Positions 34,141 to 46,384 of a stretch of 64,000 bases of DNA are shown here, piece by piece. The notes under the pieces are model-generated. The model ran no database searches. It was not told the origin of the DNA and was given only the letters and a program-made list of their open reading frames with translations. The first letter of the stretch is position 1, and each line of letters starts with the position of its first letter. Source of the DNA: Zeus faber. Taxonomy: Eukaryota > Chordata > Actinopteri > Zeiformes > Zeidae. Location of the stretch: assembly GCA_960531495.1 (NCBI GenBank), contig OY482846.1, positions 48,992,861 to 49,056,860 of the forward strand, given 5' to 3'. Both the position numbers and the translations under genes were made by a program.

Positions 34141-37100
34141 TTGTCGCACAACATTCAGTGGATTAACTGAAGAGGCGACTCGCTGGCTGCAAACTGCTCT
34201 CCCGCCCGCTGAGCTTTTATGTCCAGAAAATGAGCCCGTTCACCTTTTTCAAAGCTCCATTCGGCGGGCGACGTCTCCGTCTGTCTCCTCAGGAGTGCGA
34301 CCCTCACTTTGCAGCTCACCTCCCCTCGCCGACTCTGACCCGCGTTGACTGTCAGAGGGGCCGGCACGCCAGGACAGCACGCCGCAACGGCGCTTCAGAA
34401 TGATGAAACCAGAATAAAGCTTTTCACAACCCAGTCGGGGCAAAGCTGCAGCGTGATGATTTAGTTGAAAACTGAGTCGAGAAAAAAATTGTTTCTCCCA
34501 TACTAAATTAATACGAATACCATCAGATTTGCTCCAGAATTATAGCACTATTGGTGTTACCGAATTGGTTCTCTGTTTTTTGGGATGCACCTTGGAGAAA
34601 ACGAGAGAATATTAAAACACTGCTGTATGTTTAACGATAAGGATTTTGGCGTTCATTTGTAGATATTATATCACTCTTATATTTAATCAAAATGCATTTC
34701 CGCATTTAAATACGGAATCACAATGCTGCATTTATTTAAAAGAATCCTATTTCCAATGGACTCCAGCACCTGTCAGTATTACTGGAAGTGAAGCGGAGTA
34801 AGCGTGTAATTGTAATAGTATTACATTAACATTTTAAAATTGCATTGAAACTAAATTGCAAAATGCAAACAATAAATACAATTACGTAACAAAAATACTA
34901 TTGCATAGTATTACTGTAATACTACCTAGCATGTGAACTATATATCTGGACAGCATTACAACCATACAAACCCTGTATTTCCATTGTGATATCATAGTGA
35001 GGTAAAAATGACCACGATAATATTCCCATGATTATAACAACACTATGTTTCCTGAATTTCCCACCGGAGATCGGATTAAGATAAAGTATCTTAGTACGTA
35101 AATACATCTACATAAATATGATATTGCTTATCTTATGTTATCTTACCATACACTACATATCTTACTGTACAGTTTCCTTTGGGTAGAAGCACGAGACACA
35201 ATACAAAGATGCAAATGTGTCTGCGACCGAAGGCGTTTCGATGCGAAAAAAAACCTAAAACTGAAACAAAAACAACGAAAAAATGACCCGGCGCAACTTC
35301 TGTTCATTTACCCGTATTAACGTCTCGTCAGAACCGAAAGCGAATCAACCGTGAGCCGAGCGAGACAGAAGGAAATTGCTTTATGCCTCCGCTCGACCTG
35401 CGAGAAGTGACGGGCCGGCGCTTTGCGATGCGAGCGGCGTCTGGAGATGACGCCGGTGGCTGTAATCTGCAGCATCCCCGGCGGAAAGCGCCGTCCCGTC
35501 AAAAAGTGAGACGCCGGAGAGGGGGGGAGCGGATCTTCCTTTTTTTTTTTTTTTGTATGTGCGTGTTATCACTCAGAGGAACAAAACAAATTTATGAATA
35601 AGCGACATTTAAATGTCAACGACCGCAAAGGTGCAAAAGAGAGCGATCCCGGTCGAGTCGGTCGGACGGCGGCTCCGACGTTTCACCGAGCCGTTGGAGG
35701 GACAGAGGGGAAAATCGATGCCATATTATCAAACCTTCTATTATCCAAAGCCCGTGAGACCGGACATTGTTCACACAACAGGTACGCCGATAAGCTTCGA
35801 GGATCTGCGATACCAATTTGCCCCCCCGTCTTTAAACCCAATTTTAATATTAACACAAGCGATGTGTTTCCACCTCGGCCCTGAAGGACTCCACACATCA
35901 AAATGCCATTAAAAATCAATACCTGACGTATAAACGCAGTCTTCAGCTCTCCAAATACCTGTAATTCATGCCAATGAAGTGAATTCTATCCAGCTTTCAT
36001 CAGTCTTGGCCATTTATCACTTCTTCAAATTGAATTAAAGTCAACGCCTCCCTCAAAGGGGGGATTTGAGGCGAGCGAGCCTGGAATATTCGCCGCCTCG
36101 GAGCCTGCGAGTTCTGCCTGGAATGCCAAACGACAATTAATCCCCCCGAAATGGAGTTCCATGCCGTCGCCGAAGTCAATCAGGAGGATCAGCGGCTCCG
36201 CCCGACGTCACACGGCGCCCGACACCGGGACGCGCTCCCTCATGGAAACATGGGAGCTTCGACCACATCCCCATGGAGCCGGGTGTAAAAACGGATCGGG
36301 TTCTGATTAAGAAGTCCACTTCGGGAGCCGGCGGCTAATCGATGTGAAAATATAGTCTGAACCGGGGGACGAAATATCCGCTGGATGTTTACGTGCGCAG
36401 GAAGAGGTGCCTCATCGTGATGGAATGATTTTCAATAATGACAACCACACAATTGGTTTCTGGTGTGTTTCTGTTGGATGCAGAACCGGCAGGGTTGTGT
36501 TCGTTGCTATAGTAACAAGACGGTCAGGATCAGCTGTCACGCTATCTAGCTAAGGGCATCGCTAATTTGCCCAAAACACAGAGACGGAGGATTTGGACGT
36601 ACTTTTTAACATCATTTTTGTGTCCCGTTCCGAACATTACCTTATCCAACGATGTTTAGTTTGTGACAGAAACGGAAAACAAAGGTAAAGCAAAGTGAAG
36701 AGATTTCCATTCACTTTGCGTCAACCTCAAGCGACAGGGGCCAATCAGGAGTGAGGTAACATTAAGTCCCGCCCCTGTGGCCCAGTTCTCAGGGGGTCAG
36801 CACCAGGTAGCAAACAATCTTTCTCGGTTCCTGGAACCAAGGCAGGTTTAACGGAGATGAATAAAGACGCATGATTTTCGCGGCATGGCCCTTCAGCAGA
36901 AAAACACCAACTATTTAATAATCCAACGGACAATGTTTCTCTCAGCAGGAATATGCAACGTCTGAGCACGTACATGGAGAGACGGGCAGATCAATAGAAG
37001 GTAAATCAAAACGAGAGGTTTTCTGTGCACACTTCAACAAATAATCTACTTGACTTGTTTTCAATGGTCTTCCAGCTCTATTATAAATGATAGCTACCTT

Positions 37101-38118
37101 CTCTTATTCCAAATCTTGTACAGTTTCTGTAATTTTACAAACAACTTAACAGACTAAGGAGATTATTTTTTCTTCAATTCATCACTTAACATTACCTCTG
37201 CATCCATTCAAAGTGCTAATTGGAAGGAGAAACACATTTTAGTGAGAATCTACCGCCCACATTACCGACCGGAGGAGCAGAATGCATTGTGCATACAAGT
37301 GTTCAAGCTGCTCTTGCCAGGAGACCTGCAGAGCGCGGGGTCGTGATGCATCTGCAGCGCGTGGAGCGTGTGAAGGCTGTTTAAAGGGCCTCATTATTCA
37401 CACAGGGGTCAAACTAAAATGGAACACCTTGCCCAAGTTTTACTGTTTCTTCTTTGTCATTTCCTCCTTCTTGCCAGGAGCAGTTGTGAGAATTAGAGAG
37501 CGAAACATTTCGAAAAATCTGGCAGCCGACCGCCCGTCTAGATGCCTCGATGTGGAACACAGACTCTTGCCTGGCGAAGATAAACACCTCATATAAATGG
37601 AAACTGGCAGTTACTTGCGCGGAAAGTGTATGCCTGCACATCATAGGTGTAAGATGGAGTTGGCAGCCCACCGCGCCGGTCCCCGAGAGCGGCCCACCCG
37701 CGCTATAATTAAGAGAGTGGGCACTAAGTGTGGAATTGACTGGACTGAAAATATTTCATTAGCCTCATTGAGTCTCCACATTGTTCCCACTCCCAGAGTA
37801 CACCTGTGGTCCGCGCCCGAGTTGTGAGCGAGGAACGACGGAGGGAGAGAGGGACCGAGTGAGCGAGCCAGCAATAAAAGCACAGAAAGAGCGGTTTGGA
37901 ATCGGCGATGTGTCATGAGGTTGGTTGGGGTGTTGTTTATTATATACTTAATTATAGGGATCCTTATTAGCTGACGCCGTGATGACCAGTGAGTATTCCT
38001 GGCGTACAAGACAACACTACCCATTACTCTTAATGACTGACAGGACATGTGAGAAAACACAAAAAAAAGTAAAATAACGAAAGACAGTGAAACAAAATAC
38101 AAAATCAAGATGTCTCTT
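34141..38118. other. Long low-repeat noncoding stretch, candidate conserved elements
   Basis: GC-balanced, CpG-bearing blocks lie at about 34180-34400, 35330-35520, 36060-36330 and 37370-37830, separated by AT-rich spacers. No microsatellite longer than about 20 bp occurs. A GTTGCTATAGTAAC motif at 36503-36516 resembles an RFX X-box. The 170-residue minus-strand frame at 37641-38153 and the 96/99-residue frames near 35600-35900 have no recognised motif. Enhancer function is inference from low repeat content only. Confidence 0.4.
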
Positions 38119-38168
38119 GCACGGTGGCACTGTGCATTGTGCTGCCGCCTCATAGCAAGAAGGTCCTG

Positions 38169-38179
38169 GGTTCGATTCC
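38169..38179 (+). promoter_or_regulatory. RNA polymerase III B box GGTTCGATTCC
   Basis: Exact match to the B-box consensus GGTTCRANNCC, about 50 bp after the SINE start, the usual spacing in tRNA-derived SINEs. Confidence 0.75.
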
Positions 38180-38267
38180 CGCCTGGGGCGCTGTTGGCAC
38201 CGTTCTCTGGTGGGTTATCTCCTGATTAGGGGTCTTTCTGTGTGGAGTTTGCATGTTCTCCATTTGC

Positions 38268-38291
38268 TCACATGGAGTTTCCTCCATGTGA
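38268..38291. repeat. Perfect 10-bp hairpin inside the SINE
   Basis: TCACATGGAG and CTCCATGTGA are exact reverse complements around a 4-base loop TTTC. Confidence 0.93.
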
Positions 38292-38500
38292 CATCAGTAA
38301 GGGCCCCTCCAAAAACAAGCAGGAGATCACCAGTGATGGACATTTGGAATTGGTCCCCTTGCGTCGCCCTATGCTGCCCACTGCTCTTGTCTGCCCCCCG
38401 GAGGAAGGACAAGCTATGACAGGTTAAAAGCAGAGAACTAGTTTCAGCGGCCATCATTCACATGCATGGGTGTGTGACAAATAAAGAATCATCTTGATCC

Positions 38501-39306
38501 AATTGGTTTCTTTCTGAAACGTGACTTTCCTTGTATTGAGGTAATACTGAAAGCAATTCGAAAAAATGACAACCCTATAGAGTCTATGACTTTTGGTCGA
38601 GGTTAAGTCATCTGTCCCCTACTGGCCCCTCTAGTGGAATGAGAATGAATTTAAATGCTGTATGTTTATAAAAACGAAAAACCTTTTTTTTAAATATATG
38701 TAATATGAAAACAATAATCTCAATCTCAATTGTCAGCCATGAGAGACGTGAGTGCATATCGGACAGGATGTTGGAGCGCGAGGAGCAGCCCAGAACCAGT
38801 CTGAGACCTAGCGAGCAATAAAATCAGAGAACTGAGAGTGGTCTGGAATGGGTGCTGGTGGGGTGTTGTGGTGAATCCCCGTTGCTAAGCTTCCTGTGTC
38901 TCTGGCAGGAATCTTAAAGCCCTCAATCGAATTAGTGCGGGATCCGTTTGAGGCGGCTCCGACTGGAGGCGCCCTCGGCTTTATTGGAGGGGGCAGCGTC
39001 GCGCTCGGCCTTCAAACGAGGACGTTTCCCGAGGCCCAATCATTAGCGCTGCGTTAAGTCTAACAGTCCATCTACCGTGTGTTTAAAGAAGTCCCGGTCT
39101 CATGAGATCCCCATCAAAATGTAAATGTGTTATTAATCAGCAGTTATCACATTGATTGACAAATGTATTTTTTTTTATGTTGACATAATGAGGATTACTG
39201 AGGGAATCGACATTGACGTCAAAGACAAACATAACATCTGTGAACTGGAAAATAACTGATTAACTGCGAAAGGAAGTGATATCTGCTGTTCATCCAAAAG
39301 AGAGGG
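38501..39306. other. Noncoding stretch, no gene recognised
   Basis: Single-copy sequence, CpG-bearing near 38940-39060. No motif found. Confidence 0.55.
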
Positions 39307-39646
39307 GCAAGGGAGTCTACTCTACTTTGATACTACTTCTAACTCTACTCTACCTCTACTCTACCTCCCTCTACCCCAATTCTACCTCTTCTGTACATCC
39401 CTTTATCCCCTCTTCTCTACCTCCACCCTTCCTCCCTCTACCTCAACCATACCTCTACTCTACCTCCCTCTGCTCTACCCCTACCTCCCTCTGCTCGAAG
39501 TCCCTCTGCTCTACACCTACCTCCCTCTGCTCTACCCCTACCTCCCTCTGCTCTAACTCCCTCTGCTCTACCCCTACCTCCCTCTGCTCTAACTCCCTCT
39601 GCTCTACCTCTACCTCCCTTTGCTCTAACTCCCTCTGCTCTACCCC
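39307..39646 (+). repeat. CT-rich minisatellite, left part
   Basis: Units built from CTCTGCTCTACCCCTACCTC and CTCTGCTCTAACTC variants repeat over about 340 bp on a pyrimidine-rich strand. The same units resume at 40585, so one array has been split by an insertion. The Leu/Cys/Ser-rich frame is an artefact. Confidence 0.9.
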
Positions 39647-40584
39647 GTGCTTAATTTGTAAATCAGGAGGTGCCGGAACACAGAGAGGTTAGGTCCAGCA
39701 AGAAAAAAAGTCACAGAACGTATGCACGGAAGGCACAAGCTGCCAAGCGTGACGCGGCACGGGACGCACAGGGCTTTTTGTGTTTCGTTCAATGAGGAAA
39801 GTTAAATAAAAAATAATAGGGCTGCCCCCTGAAAGCCGAAGAGTCGAAACATCGGTCGAAAACTGGCAGTCTTGTGTGAATTACAATAACAGGATAAAAG
39901 AGATAGAAGTTACAAAATGCACAGGGATAATATTTCAATGAGGAATTATAAATAAGGGGAATCATAAATATATATTTATATGTGTGAATCGTCTGCATCT
40001 GGTCACAGACGCGAACACGGTTCTCCGTGTGCCCCAATCGCAGAGAGCAACACGGAGAGCTGAGCCCCATTCCTCCGAATAATATTAAAAACAGTGTGGG
40101 GGCGGGGCACAGAGTAACGGGGCAGGACTCGTAGACTCGTTAAGATTATTTTCTGTGCATAACGCATGGAGAGGGGGCGATCGGGGAGAGAGTCACAGAA
40201 AGTGTCCCCTTTACGCACGGTTCCGTTCCGTACCCACGTGTTTTGTTCCGTAAGGAGACGTAAAATAAAAACACACTTTCCTGGCTCGATGGCGGGCACC
40301 CAATCGCCGGCGCGCACATCGTCCAAACCGTCAGAGAGGGAGACGGGTGCAAATCTGATTTGACTGATAAAATTCTGAGTCGGGTGCAGCCCTAAAAAAC
40401 AATAATATAAAAACACACTATTTCTATTTGTTTTGTTTGGAGAAACGGGGAATGCGGAGCTCGCAGCTCGAGCCGAAGCTCCGCAGCTTGTGCAGGGGTG
40501 ATGGATCCAATCAAATAGGCGCCGGTCCCAATCGGGGAGGCCCTGGAACATGTACCGGCACAAATAAAACCCTGGCTCCAGCAC
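39647..40584. mobile_element. DNA transposon inserted in the minisatellite, itself interrupted
   Basis: The left end GTGCTTAATTTG continues to GGTGCCGGAAC. The right end, reverse-complemented, is GTGCTGGAGCCAGGG and continues to TTTGTGCCGGTAC. Both share GTGCT and GTGCCGG at corresponding distances. Minisatellite sequence abuts both ends. The element is hAT-like by recall of fish repeats, but no clean 8-bp duplication can be read because the flanks are repetitive. A second element occupies 39817-40394 inside it. Confidence 0.6.
39817..40394. mobile_element. Nested non-autonomous hAT-type element (578 bp)
   Basis: The ends are TAGGGCTGCCCCC and, reverse-complemented, TAGGGCTGCACCC. Flanks AAAAATAA (39809-39816) and AAAAACAA (40395-40402) match at 7 of 8 positions, consistent with a hAT 8-bp duplication. 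The interior is GC-rich and has no recognisable transposase. Frames across it (for example a 193-residue minus-strand frame starting at 40584) run through element boundaries and are not genes. Confidence 0.75.
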
Positions 40585-40672
40585 CCTCTGCTCTACCTCT
40601 AGTCATCCTCTACCGTTACTCTACATCTACTCTACCTCTCACTGCTCTACCTCCCTCTACCTCTAGAGCATT
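40585..40672 (+). repeat. CT-rich minisatellite, right part
   Basis: Resumes with CCTCTGCTCTACCTCTAG and CTACCTCTACTCTACC-type units directly after the inserted transposon. Confidence 0.85.
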
Positions 40673-42658
40673 TGGCATTCACGCACCAAGTATTTATAAT
40701 TGTATATAATGTAGGATATTAATGTTCTGCCTTGTTGTACCAAGACATTGCCCTCTATAATCAATCCAGGAGGAATAGAAAACAGGTGTAGGATGTGGAA
40801 AACGAGTAGAAAATAAACATTTTTGTGTCATTGTAGACGAGTTCAAGGAAGCAAACATTATTTGAAGTGTGCTTTGCAGTCATATCAAATATACAAAGGA
40901 ATGTGTCATGAAATCTTCATACATAGTGAATGGTAACAATCCTTTTGTGATTACTTTTGAGTCATTCTTTCTACCAGCAAATAACAATTATTTCAGCTGC
41001 AATTTTCGGTTGCCCAAATGGTTGAAAACTCACACATCGCACAATCAGAAGGTCCCAGGTTCAGAGCTAAAGTGTCGATTAAAAGCCATTTGACTTTACA
41101 GAGTACACTGAACACCTACTCACTCACTCTGTAACTCACTGTGTAACTCATCCTCATTTACTCAGGAAATGATCCCCTTCTCAAATGCTTTTTCTACGCC
41201 CGTCCGCTTCCCGTTTAAGAGTGAATTACTGTATGTCAGGATACACGACCCACTGTTTCAAAGTTGTTGAAATGATATGAAAACCTTCAGTTCCATTCCT
41301 GAAAGACTGACTTGATTCTGACATGACTGTGGCTTTCATCTGGAAAAAAATAAAGCACCAAAACAAATAATGATGTTCAATAGTATTTCCTTCCAAAATA
41401 TTAATAAGAAATAATCCCCCGCTTCAAGCACTGTAATTCACAAACAGCAGTTCATCAGAATGTGGTTTAAAAGTACCAGTAGCTTCAAATCAGTACTGAG
41501 ATTAACAGTAATCTCTCAAGTGTGAGACTTGTGGAAGTCTTGCAGTCACTCGGAACGCAGTTCAAACAATCAGGGACGAGGGGGGCTGTCGGTTTCATAA
41601 CTCATCTCTCGCCGGTCCCTAAACTGATCTGACAAGTCGGCACATCCTACCCCAGTGACCGCCGGCCGGGTAAGCTTCCTCGCAGTAAGGGTTGCGGTCC
41701 GTATCTCGACACTGTCAGTCAGCCCGGATCCCTCTGGAGCCTCCGCAATCCGCCCGGCAGCATGTCAGCAGGCACCTCGCTGACAATCCTGTGAGACTCC
41801 GCCGGGGTCACCCCTTTTTCACCGCGCCCCGGGTATCAGCAACATGGCTGTCAGGTTCACACGGGGTCCGTGGGAAGGAACCGAAATGCCGTCACCGCCG
41901 GGTGCTGACGGCTGGCTGATAACTGCCGGGCGAACGGAGCAAGATGCTCACCAAGTCTCTGTGATGGCCCTGAGAGAGTAGATTTGAATAGACTTCTGGC
42001 ATTCAAAAATATGGAGTTAGACATTAAGTGTGAAAAGGTTCGATGTCTGGAGTTCATATTCAGACCTGTACCCCCAATGTGTTCAGGGTTCATCCTGGTT
42101 AATTATTTTGGTTTTCCTTCCCAGAGAAGGGTTTACTTTAAATCTGGGTCTGACTAGAAAAGCTCAAGTGGGATCTCCTTTCACAAAATGATGCATCTTC
42201 TCGGTTTGGTCTCCCCTCATATAGTTTGTTGGGTGTAAACAAGTTCTATCCCTGAGAGATTTGAAATATATGCATTGTATTTCTAAACATTTATTTAGAG
42301 GCTTGAGACACAGGCTGAATGTCCTGTCTAAGTTTTGTTAATCATTAAATTTAATTAGTAATATAAAATATCTATAATATAAAATATATATAAAATATAT
42401 TTGTATTAACATATACATAATTCTATTTATAATTAATATATTATGTATAATATATATAAAAGCAATACAAATCGAATTAATTAATTAATTAAATTAATAA
42501 AATACGTGTTGTATTTTTTGTGTTTGTTTCAGTAAGTGATCCACTAATTTAGGGAAGAATACATTTTGAAAAAACCTAACTTTCGGATGGATATTAGGCA
42601 TGGCCCAAAATAGTTGGGACCCCAGGAAGGCTTGGAAATCCAGAAGACCGGGCCCACA

Positions 42659-42685
42659 GAAAAGCTTTGACCCACAAAGCTTTTC
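42659..42685. repeat. Perfect 11-bp hairpin with 5-base loop
   Basis: GAAAAGCTTTG and CAAAGCTTTTC are exact reverse complements around ACCCA. Confidence 0.94.
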
Positions 42686-43596
42686 CGTTCCCCCTCGTCT
42701 GCGTGGGCCGGAGAGTCACCGGCGCTCTTTCCGACATGAGTCAAGACTTCGTGGGAAATGGAGTCTTTATTTGAAGAGTGGTGACCACTTTCCCAAACCT
42801 CCTCATAGAATAAAGACGGCCTACAGACGGGGTTAGTTAAAGACTTACTCCACAACTTGGCCCGTGCCCTCACTGCCCGACAGTGCAGGAAAATCTGCTA
42901 TTTTTATGGTCTTTTTGCAATTGCGCTTCCCTTTTCACGGCTGAACAGAAACTGTTAACCTCTGGAGGATACTCAATATGTCATAATATGCTCTCTCACA
43001 GCTGACTGGCTGACCAGAGCGTTTGTGTTATAACATTCTCGAGGTGAATTGCGGAAAGGAGGATGAGTCTTGACTTTAATGGAGGACACTTTCCCCTCGT
43101 TGTGAAGTACTTATTCATTACGTGAATGCTACGCTGAATGTGATCGTTAAGGACCAGCAGACTGTGTCTATCGCTATAAGGAAAAGCTGTTGGAAGAACT
43201 AACATTTATCGAATGGTTATTCTGTGAAGTATAACGTGACCAGAATATACTGAACACGCACATATGCATATGTGTACCTGCAAGTGTACCCTGGATGGTA
43301 AGTTGTATTATTTCCATTGGAGGTATTTCATAAGCTTGTACAACATCACCAGGGCACCCTTGACAGGCACTGCACCCTGAGAATAAAGCCTGTCTAAAAC
43401 ATATGAATTAACAGCAATCAACTGATTTATAAAACACCAGCTGGGACAAAAGCAGTTTTATTTTCTATATGTGACAAGATATTTAAGGTTGCAGTAAAAT
43501 AAAATAATATAATGAGTTTGAGATCCGGCAAAATAGTCCCCCGCGTCTTTCGCAAGAGCAAAATATCACATATTAATAGTTCTTTGGGTTGTGTTG

Positions 43597-43628
43597 TGGC
43601 ATTTATTGTGCTGCCACAATAAATGCCA
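43597..43628. repeat. Perfect 14-bp hairpin with 4-base loop
   Basis: TGGCATTTATTGTG and CACAATAAATGCCA are exact reverse complements around CTGC. The very short loop makes it one of the most stable hairpins of its size seen in the window. Confidence 0.95.
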
Positions 43629-46384
43629 TGGTTCTTTTGGAGAAAAAGCCATTGACAGGATTGCTTAGTGTGATGTTTAATGTCTTATTTTTCTCCCTCA
43701 CCGTGTCTCAGTTTCAAAAGCTTGCGGATTGCCTTAACCTGAGGTGAATTCAATCCTTGATGCCTTTTCTGAGCACATCTTGAGGAAATTTAGCCTGGAA
43801 TTTCTCGGCATCGCTACTCTGCTCTGTGGACGACGGTGAAACTGTATTATTTCATCAGCAAGAGGAGTGGAACTCCAGAATGACTGTGCAGTCAAAATCC
43901 TGTTTCAACAGAATACGGGGAGCCTTTTAAAATAACTTGTTAATCATTTTAACAGCTTTTGCAGTAATTATATCATATGTCCTCTATTGTTTTGCATCAA
44001 ATGTACGTATTTCACCTGCCTCACCTGTGACGATTTCTGATTGTAAATTGGATTATATTGGGCTTTTACAAACTATGGAAACACAAGACAAGACTGACTA
44101 ACCAAAACCATTGAATATATTTTACCAGCACAGCGCATGATGTATATAATCTTACATGGCAGGAATAATGTATAATATATAATTATACATTATTATTGTT
44201 TTTATCACACACGCCAGTGCAGCTTTGCAGACGTGGTTTTGACTTTCGACAACACAGTTTCCTTAAACGAACAACAACCACGTCCCAATGTCTTCCACCG
44301 GGAAATCTCAGAGGACAAACAAACATTATCCCAACAGAATGGAACTGAGTGAGGCTGTTAAAATATGTCCAAGTATGCACAAGATTATGTGCGTAATAAA
44401 TCAGCGTCGCCTCTTTCTGCAGGGCAACCTTAAAAGTCTGATGCAACGAATGTCATTTGAAGGACTCGGGGGAGTCTGGCGAGTGCGTGTTCAATTATGA
44501 TGGAATTACAACAATTTGAAAAGGGTTTTTCGGTTTCTGCTGCCGCAAGCGTGGACCTCTCATTCTTCCCACTTTCCTGACTCCACGTCACCTGTGACAT
44601 TCATTTGGGTGATAACAGTGTGGTGTCGCGATGCTGCGGCTGCTCCCTTCTGAGCCCCTGTGAAAACGGTGGAAGGTTCTCTCACGTTACGTCCACGGCA
44701 CCGGAGAAACTTTGACTCTTGAGACACAGTGTCGGACATTTTCACACGGGGGAAGTCCTGTCGTTATTGTGTTCTTTGATGGATTTGCGACGAGAAGCCA
44801 ATCGATCATTAAGCCGTGAACAAAAAGGCACTTAGACCACTGTCCCGTTCTTAGACTTGGCGTCAGGTAGCAGATCTGTGGTGAAAATGATGTTTCAAAA
44901 GCAACTGCTCGACATTGTACCAAGAATATTTACCAGCATTACTCAACTTCTACTTCATCTCTACAACACCTCCCTCTGCTTCCCTCGACTCTACTCTGCA
45001 GGGAACCGATGAGGGAAGCCGCCATTTTTGTCAATAATGTACAATATAATGTAAAATATCAAATTATTCGTTTAATTTGCCGATGTGAAGGCACAATACG
45101 ATGTCAAATTGAGAGCCGCTATGAACGAGACTATGTAGGTCAGGTAGAACCACGAAACACCTCGCCCCCACTTTCCCATCTGTTGTTCAGCTCTGACAGC
45201 GCCGCACTTTGCAGCGAGCTGGCCGGAACAGCCCGCCGCCGCGTCTACAAATTCAAATTGAAACAACAGTTTGTCGCGCCGGCAATCACTCCGCTGTGAC
45301 AGATCAACGGGAACATTTGAACCATTCCTCTTTTCTGCTGCAGCTCTGCGGCTGGTGCGAGCCGGGGCCGTAAATAAAACCCACCGGGGGGAAGTTTTTC
45401 CGACAGACACAGCATCATGTTCTGGTGTCGGATACAGACATCAACTCCACCTCCACCCCACCCCCCCAACACCACCACCACCAACCTCCACCGCCCTCAT
45501 ATTTTTTTTCCCCTCTCCTCACCCTCTTTTTGTTTGGGATTTCTTGTGAAGTTGGCACACTTCAAAGCTGTTGGATTGACAGCGGTGCAGACTGAAAGAT
45601 CCCATTCATCTGCCTGGTGGAATTACGCAGGCAACTCTCTTGAGCGCCGCTTCAGAACCCGTCTCTCTTTACTTTAAATATCTGGCCTCTCCGTGACACC
45701 CAGCAACACAGTGGAAAAATGAATAAATAAATAAAAAAAACAGAATATCTGTGAAGGAGAGAGGGAGAAGCGAAAACTTTGAAAAAGGAGGGGGAACGAG
45801 AGTGAGAGAAACCAAGAGAGTTAGAGGGGGTTTAATATGAGGTATTTTTATTCGGTGGTACATCAGTAAAACATCCTGCAAATTGTTAAATGGAAGGACA
45901 TAAGGGAGCGAAGATGCAGAATCTGGGTTACCGGAGGAATAAAAAAAGGCTCTAATGAAAATGTTCTTTATTCTCATTTGGACGGAGGACTACTCTGCAA
46001 AATAAATTAAACAAACTCACAGATATGTGATGAAAGCATTCAGCAGACTGCTCCAAAATGGGAAAATGGCGGTCGGATCACCCTCCATGCAGGGATAATG
46101 AATTTATCACAGCTCTCAAAATAAAATTAAACTTGTGCTTTGTTCACACAGCAGTAAGCTGTTGACGGCAAACGGGATATTCATTGTTTTTCAATGAGAC
46201 AGAGAGAGAGCCGTCGCCTCCGCCAGCGTTGAACACCGCGCACCACAACCGCCCATGGAACTGGCAGCCAAAGGAGCCGTTTTATCAACTTTCACTGACG
46301 TTTGCAGAGACAGAGACAAACTGGATATTTGGATGTATTTCGGAGGAATCGCGCACTGCTTTCGATATTGTGTAATACACACTC

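Larger units (their letters stand above)
38119..38500 (+). mobile_element. tRNA-derived SINE with L2-like 3' tail
   Basis: It begins GCACGGTGGCACTGTG (A-box-like region) and has a perfect RNA polymerase III B box, GGTTCGATTCC, at 38169-38179. A body region follows, with GTGTGGAGTTTGCATGTTCT as in common fish repeats. It ends GTGTGACAAATAAAGAATC followed by ATCTTGATCC, closely resembling the LINE tail at 48625-48654 on the opposite strand. This fits a SINE mobilised by an L2-type LINE. The body contains a secondary inverted repeat (38268-38291). The exact SINE family is not assigned. Confidence 0.75.
40673..46384. other. Long noncoding stretch, no gene recognised
   Basis: Mostly single-copy. 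AT-rich runs lie at about 42350-42500 and 44100-44200, CpG-bearing blocks at about 41620-41900 and 45190-45380, and a CCA/C-rich patch at about 45440-45490. A GGTCCCAGGTTCAGAGC word at about 41052 faintly resembles a SINE B-box region. No reading frame has a family motif. Confidence 0.45.

Noticed and set aside
39276-39692. 138-residue frame rich in Leu, Cys, Ser and Thr
   Set aside because: It is a translation of the CT-rich minisatellite.
40003-40584. 193-residue minus-strand frame
   Set aside because: It crosses the boundary between the inner hAT element and the outer transposon, with no recognised motif.
41030-41080. Possible SINE remnant around AGGTCCCAGGTTCAGAGC
   Set aside because: The B box is imperfect, there is no A box at the right distance, and no tail follows.
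44930-45005. Extra minisatellite copy resembling 39.3 kb (CTCTACAACACCTCCCTCTG)
   Set aside because: Only two or three loose units in a pyrimidine-rich patch; similarity is too weak to call the same array.
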